Both the position numbers and the translations under genes were made by a program. This document shows, piece after piece, positions 59,501-64,000 of a stretch of 64,000 nucleotides of DNA. The notes below the pieces were generated by a model. That model worked only from the letters and a program-made list of their open reading frames with translations. It was not told the DNA's origin and searched no databases. Source of the DNA: Ornithodoros turicata (taxonomy: Eukaryota; Arthropoda; Arachnida; Ixodida; Argasidae); the NCBI RefSeq assembly GCF_037126465.1, contig NC_088209.1:22015146-22079145 (forward strand), read 5' to 3'. Position 1 is the first letter of the stretch. Each line of letters opens with the position of its first letter.

Positions 59501-61599
59501 CTGTACAACGTGATGTTGTGACGTCGTGGTGCGGTGACGTCATTTCGTTTCTGACACGCTGGCCCATCATGTTGCGGACACACCCTATGGACTATGTACT
59601 TGGAGCACATTTGCATACTTTTAAAGCAAATACATAAAAACATTCGCGTTAGCAAAACACGTGAATCTGCTTGCCCGTCAGCCTCGCGTCCGCCATCTTC
59701 CCGTATGCCCCACTCTCTATGTACTACCATGGCCACTTGCGCGCACAAGTGGCTTTGGTACTACACTACATTTTCCGACTAAATTGTCCGCTGGCGGAGA
59801 TATACCTCATTGACTGTGCCTCCTATGTTCTCCTATGTTGTCTCGGAGTATAGTACTATACCTATTTTCCTGCGATCGTCTTTTCTAGTCTGATTTTCTG
59901 CCTTTGAACCTTTCTTGAAGGACAATGTCATGATGATAGTTTCGTGCCTTCGTAGGTTCCGCTCAACGGGCCGCAGACTATGAATGCCCCGAGCAGTTCG
60001 GCTTCTATCCCCACCACAAGAGCTGTGACAAGTACTACGCTTGCAGTAATGGTACCGCTAGTCTGAAGACCTGCGGCAATGGTCTCGTCTTCGACGACGT
60101 CGACCCACTGCGGGAGAACTGCGCTTACCCATTCTCCGTGACCTGCGGCGACAGGACCGACCTCGGTGAGTTCTGGGTTCATCTTCCGTGCCCCTTCTTT
60201 ACGTGGCTGTTTCTTTGCCCTCTCTAGAGCCTCCGATCAGCACTCCCAACTGTCCACGCCTGTACGGCATCTTCCCCGACACCCACAACTGCCGCGTGTT
60301 CTTCTCTTGCTGGAACGGTGAGAGTTCTCGGTACGAGTGTCCCCCTGGCCTCGCCTACGACAACGACCAACGCGTCTGTGTCTGGGCTGACCTTGTCGAC
60401 CGTTGCGACCAACGCGGTGAGCCCGACACTTTCGATGCTATACCCGTAGAAATACTTTCACCGCCGGTTCACCCACACGCAGCTTAAACGTCTCCCGCTT
60501 TGTTGCAGAGGTTGCCGAGGGATTCGTCTGCCCTGACCCTGCCGATGTTGATCAGCCAGGTGTCTTCACGCGTCACGCCCATCCAACTGACTGCCGTAAA
60601 TTCTACGTGTGCATTGAAGGTCAGGCCAGGCCTTATGGCTGCAGCTTGGGCACTGTCTTCAACGTGGACTCTCTGCAGTGCGATGACCCAGAGAATGTTC
60701 AGGGATGGTGAGTAGAAGTGTAGTGGATGGTAAAAGCGTAACGTAGTGAAGACCTACTGTTAGCCAACGGGTAATCGGTGCGTCAGAAGGCGCACGTGTA
60801 GGCATGACGCCATGTACGCCTTAAACAATAATTCGAGCGTCACCTGCACTAGCGTATCATTATCCAAATAGCATACAAACAGGTCTTCAAGGTTTACAAA
60901 TGCCAACAGGCGCTGGTGACAACAAAGTTTGACTGCATAAAAATACAAGTACGGCGAAAAATCGTACGAACTAAATAAACACCTACTCGCACGGAAAAGA
61001 AAAAAAAAAGTGAAGAGCATATGTTACAGGACAAAAGACAGCACACTTGGACACGACTTGACGCATCTGTGTGTAACTGTTACGAAACCTCGTAGCCAAC
61101 CGTGTAGGGAACTTCAACCGTATTAGGGAGTCATAGTAGATTTGGGAGTGCCCATGATAACGTTTCCGAAAATAGGGAGTTTTACGAAACCGTAAGCGCG
61201 TTCCGATTCCGTATCGCTGTCAATCAATCGGGTGTCAGCAACGTGACGTCAGCCACTCCATAGGAGTCAGGCGATTGGCTTATCATGTTTTCATAAACGT
61301 GTATCACGAAGCTTCTACGTTCTCTTTAAACTGCCTAATGTGATTGAGAAGCCCATCGCCTTGCTTCTTTGAAGTGAGTGACTTTCTTTATCGTATCGTT
61401 TTCGTAGAGTTCCTCCGATGTACTAAACTCGCTAAAGACGCATTGCATACACATGCAGTATTGCGTAACATGCTAAAACATGTCTGTTTCATTTTGTAGC
61501 GAAAACTACTATGGAGACCTAGACGTGAAGAACCTTAAGAAGGCCCAGAGTCCGAAGAAGCCATCGGGACGTCAATCGAGTCATGCTGACGACAACTAG
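47522..61599 (+). CDS. Obstructor/CPAP3-type chitin-binding protein (five exons, complete)
   Basis: Predicted 246 aa from exons 47522-47564, 59956-60165, 60228-60416, 60509-60707 and 61500-61599, joined in phases 1, 1, 1 and 2 with GT/AG borders throughout. It has a signal peptide and three type-2 chitin-binding (peritrophin-A) domains with six Cys each, then a basic tail. CPAP3/obstructor proteins such as Gasp are secreted into cuticle or tracheal lining and bind chitin through conserved aromatic residues. Three-domain layout, length and the C-terminal YYGDLD block fit that family. The one long intron (12.4 kb) is full of mobile elements. Which obstructor class it belongs to was not determined. 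Confidence 0.9.
47565..49977. other. CPAP3-type gene intron 1, proximal part
   Basis: Simple A or T runs (47724-47733, 48261-48270, 48624-48633) only. A GTAACTTT-like motif recurs a few times at 49755-49820. No exon recognised. Confidence 0.45.
49978..50048. repeat. Perfect 27-bp hairpin with 17-nt loop
   Basis: The left arm AACACCGAATATCCTCTGGA continues TGTACGA (49978-50004). The right arm at 50022-50048 is its exact reverse complement. Total 71 bp, noncoding, with no target duplication or family resemblance seen. The size is like a precursor-microRNA stem, but such stems usually have mismatches. Confidence 0.85.
50255..50575. mobile_element. hAT-type MITE, second element (321 bp)
   Basis: Ends CAGTGGCGTCGCTAGGG and AAGTGACGCCACTG, with flanks GCTATGTG and CCTATGTG (7 of 8 identical). 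It shares the outer CAGTGGCGT with the 46560 element. Contains a C-rich run at 50542-50556. Confidence 0.8.
50576..52084. other. CPAP3-type gene intron 1, segment without recognised gene
   Basis: Around 51455-51530 sequence like CTGTAGCCAGGAATGTTTTT and GGTGGGGTCTGGGACC suggests the worn end of another transposon. Open frames on both strands at 51416-51857 have no domain residues. Confidence 0.4.
52085..52290 (+). mobile_element. tRNA-derived SINE (different family)
   Basis: The head reads GTATGAGCTGCTAGCGTGTC (A-box-like) and GGTTGTTGGCTCGATCCCGA (B-box-like). A body containing CTCAGGATCATAGTTGTCTC and an A/T-rich tail (TATTTTATTTATTTATTTG) follow. The three-part layout is typical of a tRNA-type SINE. 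Confidence 0.55.
52923..53518. mobile_element. DNA element with CTATAGGG termini (596 bp)
   Basis: The left end CTATAGGGAGCTTTCACCTA continues CGTCA. The reverse complement of the right end reads CTATAGGGTGTTTTCACATG and then ACGTCA. An open frame inside (52957-53184) is Cys/Trp-containing but unrecognised. Confidence 0.65.
53605..53795 (+). mobile_element. Truncated Ruka-like SINE with poly-A tail
   Basis: The plus strand keeps only the first bases of the tRNA head (GGCATGGCCGA). It then jumps directly to AGACTTTCCAGACGAATGTC and the shared body to GTTGCTTCGCGGCGCTAACA, ending in a run of A near 53787-53795. Most of the head is deleted. Confidence 0.65.
54507..54695 (+). CDS. Terminal-exon-like coding segment, unknown product
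   Basis: 62 codons to TGA, without an ATG, preceded by an AG in ctcggctaag. The composition is protein-like: DCDKVEIRRLLSRILSDLVK, EFRRTATSIARELSPEAAD, RLVRKDSVFLEALRAEI. A helical character is apparent, but no family was recognised and no upstream exon was placed. Confidence 0.3.
   Translation, partial: DCDKVEIRRLLSRILSDLVKEFRRTATSIARELSPEAADIMPYAGRLVRKDSVFLEALRAEI
54900..55420 (-). mobile_element. Possible LTR-retrotransposon 5' junction remnant
   Basis: On the minus strand TTTGGTGACCCGAAC (55156-55142) followed closely by ATG-containing open sequence resembles the LTR/leader junction seen in some Gypsy-type elements (TTTGGTGACCCGG...). No gag or pol domain was found nearby. Limits are arbitrary. 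Confidence 0.3.
55421..56837. other. CPAP3-type gene intron 1, no gene recognised
   Basis: Open frames on both strands between 55927 and 56497 overlap one another and lack recognisable domain residues. Confidence 0.35.
56838..57017. mobile_element. MITE family C, copy 2
   Basis: Starts AGCTTACGCTTTCTCCCTCC and CTCTCCTTCTCAAGAAGGTC; ends CTTGAGAAGGAGAGGGGAAG then CGTAACG. The inner GGAGACCAAT and GGACAAAT/ATTTGTCC blocks match 11751-11938 in inverted orientation. Confidence 0.7.
57080..57330 (-). mobile_element. SINE body variant with non-tRNA head, copy 2
   Basis: Shares GACAGATGGAGTCAGGACAG, CAGGAAGGAGTGGGAGACAG and TTCGTCTGTCG with the tRNA-headed SINEs. It then follows the alternative sequence GGGAGCCGAATTTAGGATGT and GGAGAACTTCGAAATTACGA, as in 16074-16330. 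Confidence 0.6.
57331..59955. other. CPAP3-type gene intron 1, distal part
   Basis: No recognised exon. A Ser/Thr/Pro-rich open frame on the minus strand at 58075-58404 has no family resemblance. Confidence 0.4.
59956..60165 (+). CDS. CPAP3-type gene exon 2: chitin-binding domain 1
   Basis: The acceptor cgtgccttcgtag is followed by SAQRAADYECPEQFGFYP, CDKYYACSNGTASLKTCGNG, LVFDDVDPLRENC and PFSVTC. Six cysteines and the aromatic Y-Y positions of the peritrophin-A fold are present. Donor CTCG|GTGAGT. Confidence 0.95.
60228..60416 (+). CDS. CPAP3-type gene exon 3: chitin-binding domain 2
   Basis: Encodes PNCPRLYGIFPDTHNCRVFF, SCWNGESSRYECPPGLAYD and QRVCVWADLVDRC, again six Cys with aromatic positions kept. 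Acceptor ccctctctag, donor CGCG|GTGAGC, intron of 62 bp from the previous exon. Confidence 0.95.
60509..60707 (+). CDS. CPAP3-type gene exon 4: chitin-binding domain 3
   Basis: Encodes GFVCPDPADVDQPGVFTRHA, DCRKFYVCIEGQARPYGC and VFNVDSLQCDDPENVQG. The last domain Cys is completed across the phase-2 splice to exon 5. Acceptor tttgttgcag, donor GATG|GTGAGT. Confidence 0.95.
61500..61599 (+). CDS. CPAP3-type gene exon 5: C-terminal tail and stop
   Basis: The first base completes Cys; the frame then reads ENYYGDLDVKNLKKAQSPKK and a polar tail to TAG at 61597-61599. The CxxYYxxLD start is typical of the CPAP3 family. A 793-bp intron precedes it. Confidence 0.9.
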
Positions 61600-62936
61600 G
61601 ATCACGTAACTCCGAATTTCCCTTCAAATATCATCTCTCATCTCAAAGCTACCATCAGTCATCAAGAGAAACCGTGTAGAGAATCATCGCCGAGAAAATG
61701 AAATAACATCCGCGTCTATTTACAGCAATCCAGAGGGGTTGTTGCAGACGCATGCTATGTCACTGCAAGTCTTCATCTCCATTATGATCAGTTGCATTAA
61801 AATTTATCCTCCTGACGTGCAGGCTCGTATTAAATAAGTTGCACGCACATCACGTGTTGTCGGCCTTGAGGAACAGTTCAGAATATATATAGATATATAT
61901 ATATATATTTCTGCGAGCAAGCCAACATGTCGCACTGCTGTAACGGAGCAGTCCTCGTGCGTCTGCATCTGCGTAGAGGAAAGCACAAGTTGTTTGTGTG
62001 ATAATATAAAAGTGTGCTTGGAACACTGTGTTAACGAAAGAGTTTTGGAGTATTTTCACACTGTGTTAAGGTGTCATTAAATGTTGCCGGTGCACCTGCA
62101 AATTAGGATCTCAACATTGCTGAGATCAACTCACCGCTTCCAACGTTTTGCAGACAATTTTTAGGCGGAGGGGCCACATACTGGACATGCCATAACCACT
62201 TGCAGACCTGCCTTGCAGAGTTTCATGAAAAGCATTATCTGACCGTCATAGCTGCCTGCAGCGAGTGGCCCGAAACTTGACAACGCTGGGCGACGAATGC
62301 CTGCGCAGTGGGCGCATTGAGAGACATTTTTCGTCAGAAATATGCCTCTAAACAGAACCCCTTTATGCCTGTAAAGCGGGCAGGACGTCTGGTGTTCAGT
62401 CTTATAACTAAGTGCAGGACATGCATGCTCACGCGTACGAGAGAGAGATATATACATGATGACGCGTACGAATTTCGCTTACTGCACGCAATTTTATGTT
62501 TCGAACCCTATATTCACTACAGCGAAGCGTTTGCCACCATAGGTAAAGAAAATCTGTTACCGTCACCACACCTGACATACAAAACATATCCCAGACCTAA
62601 AAGATATCTATTCTCGTTATTTACACAACGTTTATCTATTACGTCTATCTATTACGTTATTTACACTGTCTAACATATCTGGAGTCAATCTGCACGGCAT
62701 TAGCCATGCAAGGTAGAAGTCTGCACATGTGTAGAGTATATCTACAGCTTGCGACATACTTACCTGGAATCGACATCTTGAAGTTTATCCAGCTTGGAAT
62801 CTACAGCCGTTGCAAGACAAGTACTGGATAGCATGCCGTACTAGTCGGAAGATACATTCTTGCACCACCTGTAGATTTCAGACAGGATAGACCGCAAGCT
62901 GTCGGTTGCAGACAGGCATGTCGCAAGCTGTACCTT
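61600..62936. other. 3' region of CPAP3-type gene and spacer
   Basis: Contains a (TA)n tract at 61886-61909 and a near-palindromic GAGAGATATATACATG stretch near 62441. No AATAAA was recognised close to the stop; ATTAAA occurs at 61796. No further gene seen. Confidence 0.4.
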
Positions 62937-64000
62937 AGGCTTGGCAAGGAGCATTGGACGGTGCTGACGAAGTTGGAAAGAGCGCAGTAGGGCGTTGAAG
63001 AGCTATGAAGGTACAGAGGTTTGTCGTCCGTCTGCTCGACAAGAAGAGTCTGTCGGTGCTGACAAAGTCGGAAGGAGTGTGAATGGGTGTTGAAGTGCGA
63101 TGAAGATACAGGTTTGTCGTTCGTCTGCTCTGCAAAGAGCGTCGGTCGGTGCTGACGAAGTTCGAAAGAGCACGATAGGGTGTTGAGGCGCGATGAAGGC
63201 ACAGGATTGTTGTTCGTCTGCTTTGCAGGGAGAGTCTGTCAGTGCTGACGAAGTTGGGGAGGGCGTGAATGGGAGTTGAAGCTCGATGAACGTTCAGGTT
63301 TGTCGGTTGTCTGCTCGGCAAGGGGAGTCGGTCGGTGCTGACGAAGTTGGAAAGAGCGTGGATGGGTGTTGAAGCGCGATGAAGGTACAGGTCTGTCGCC
63401 CGTCTGCACGGCAATGAGCGTGCGTTGGTGCTGACGATGTTGGAAAGAGCGTGGATGAGGTTCTGTAGCGCGATGATAAGGAATAGGTTTGTCGTTTGTC
63501 TGCTTTGCAAAAAGAGTCAGTCGGTGCTGACGAAGGTGGAAAGAGCGTGGATATTTCTTGAAGCGCGATGAAGGTACAAGTTTGTCGTTTGTATGCTCGG
63601 CAAGGAGCGTCGTCGGTCAGTGCGGTGCTGGCGAATTTCGAATCTGCGTGGATGGGTACTGAAGCGTGATGAAGATGCAGGTTTGTCGCAAGTCTGCTCG
63701 GCAAGGAGCGTCGGTTGGTGTTGGCGAAGTTGGAAAGAGCGTGGATGGGCGCTGAAGCGCGATGAAGTGTTGGTCGTCCGTCTGCTCGGTAAGGAGACCC
63801 GGTCGGTGCTGATGAAGTCGCAAAGAGCATAGATAGGCGTTGAAGCGCGATGAAGGTTTGTCGTTCGTCCGTTAGGCAAGGTGCGTCGGTCGGTGCTGAC
63901 GAAGTTTGAAAGAGCGCGGATCGTTGTTGAAGCGCGATGAAAGTAAAGGTTTTTCGTCCGTCTGCTCGGCTAGGAGCGTTGGTCGGTGCTGACGTAGTTG
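62937..64000. repeat. 93-bp minisatellite, about 11 copies, runs off window
   Basis: GTGCTGACGAAG-like landmarks occur at 62961, 63056, 63149, 63242, 63335, 63428, 63523, 63625, 63718, 63806, 63893 and 63986. Most spacings are exactly 93 bp, with a few at 87, 88, 95 and 102. The unit includes GAAAGAGCGTGGATGGGTGT, TGAAGCGCGATGAAGGTACA and TTGTCGTCCGTCTGCTCGGC. The minus strand of a consensus unit has no stop codon in any frame, which yields long open frames such as the one at 63510-62935, repeating STDRRSLPSRRTTNLYLHRA and STPIHALSNFV. Whether it is transcribed or translated is unknown. Confidence 0.92.

Noticed and set aside
37254..59956. MIKW... signal-like exon as the first exon of the CPAP3-type gene
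   Set aside because: Its possible donor is in the right phase, but the exon at 47522-47564 is closer and has a far better donor and a typical signal sequence.

Overview
The window is eukaryotic DNA from an arthropod, most likely a chelicerate and plausibly a tick. The reasons are small phase-consistent introns, arthropod-specific gene families (a three-domain obstructor/CPAP3 chitin-binding protein and a doublesex-type DM gene), a mosaic SRCR/LDLa/kringle/PAN/C-type lectin protein, and a dense load of mariner, hAT-like and TTAA-flanked DNA elements plus tRNA-derived SINEs. No database was searched. All gene models come from reading frames, splice-site dinucleotides, phase matching and recognisable domain residues.

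Three genes are well supported. (1) Minus strand, from about 12.13 kb down past the left edge: a secreted multidomain protein. The order visible N to C is signal-peptide exon (12131-12075), SRCR (6545-6176), C-type lectin (5292-~4796), kringle (4668-4364), LDLa (4309-4076), PAN (4007-3686), LDLa (3605-3498), SRCR (3421-3010), LDLa (903-793), SRCR (321 to beyond base 1). It resembles neurotrypsin/Tequila-type mosaic serine proteases, but any protease domain lies outside the window. (2) Plus strand, 14122-27315: a five-exon doublesex-like gene predicted at 344 aa, with a DM domain in exon 1 and a Dsx-type dimerisation domain in exon 3. The exon 3/exon 4 junction falls where sex-specific splicing begins in insect dsx. 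Genes 1 and 2 are divergent, and a strong TATA-like box at 12545 lies between them. (3) Plus strand, 47522-61599: a complete obstructor/CPAP3-type gene of 246 aa (signal peptide and three six-cysteine chitin-binding domains) with a 12.4 kb first intron.

Weaker coding calls are a two-exon membrane protein of unknown family (33115-34892), a terminal-exon-like segment (54507-54695) and two short secreted-peptide-like ORFs (37254-37460 plus strand; 44625-44470 minus strand).

Most of the rest is introns and spacer filled with mobile elements. These include two TA-flanked mariner remnants with terminal repeats (7166-8204, 18152-19157), a third decayed mariner (43190-44100), several two-copy MITE or foldback families, two hAT-type elements with 8-bp duplications, a TTAA-flanked element, and SINEs with tRNA-like promoters. 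There is also a non-LTR RNase H fragment. From about 62.94 kb to the right edge the sequence is a 93-bp minisatellite whose minus strand lacks stop codons in all three frames of a consensus unit. Two strong hairpins (34015-34103 and 49978-50048) are not explained by known families.
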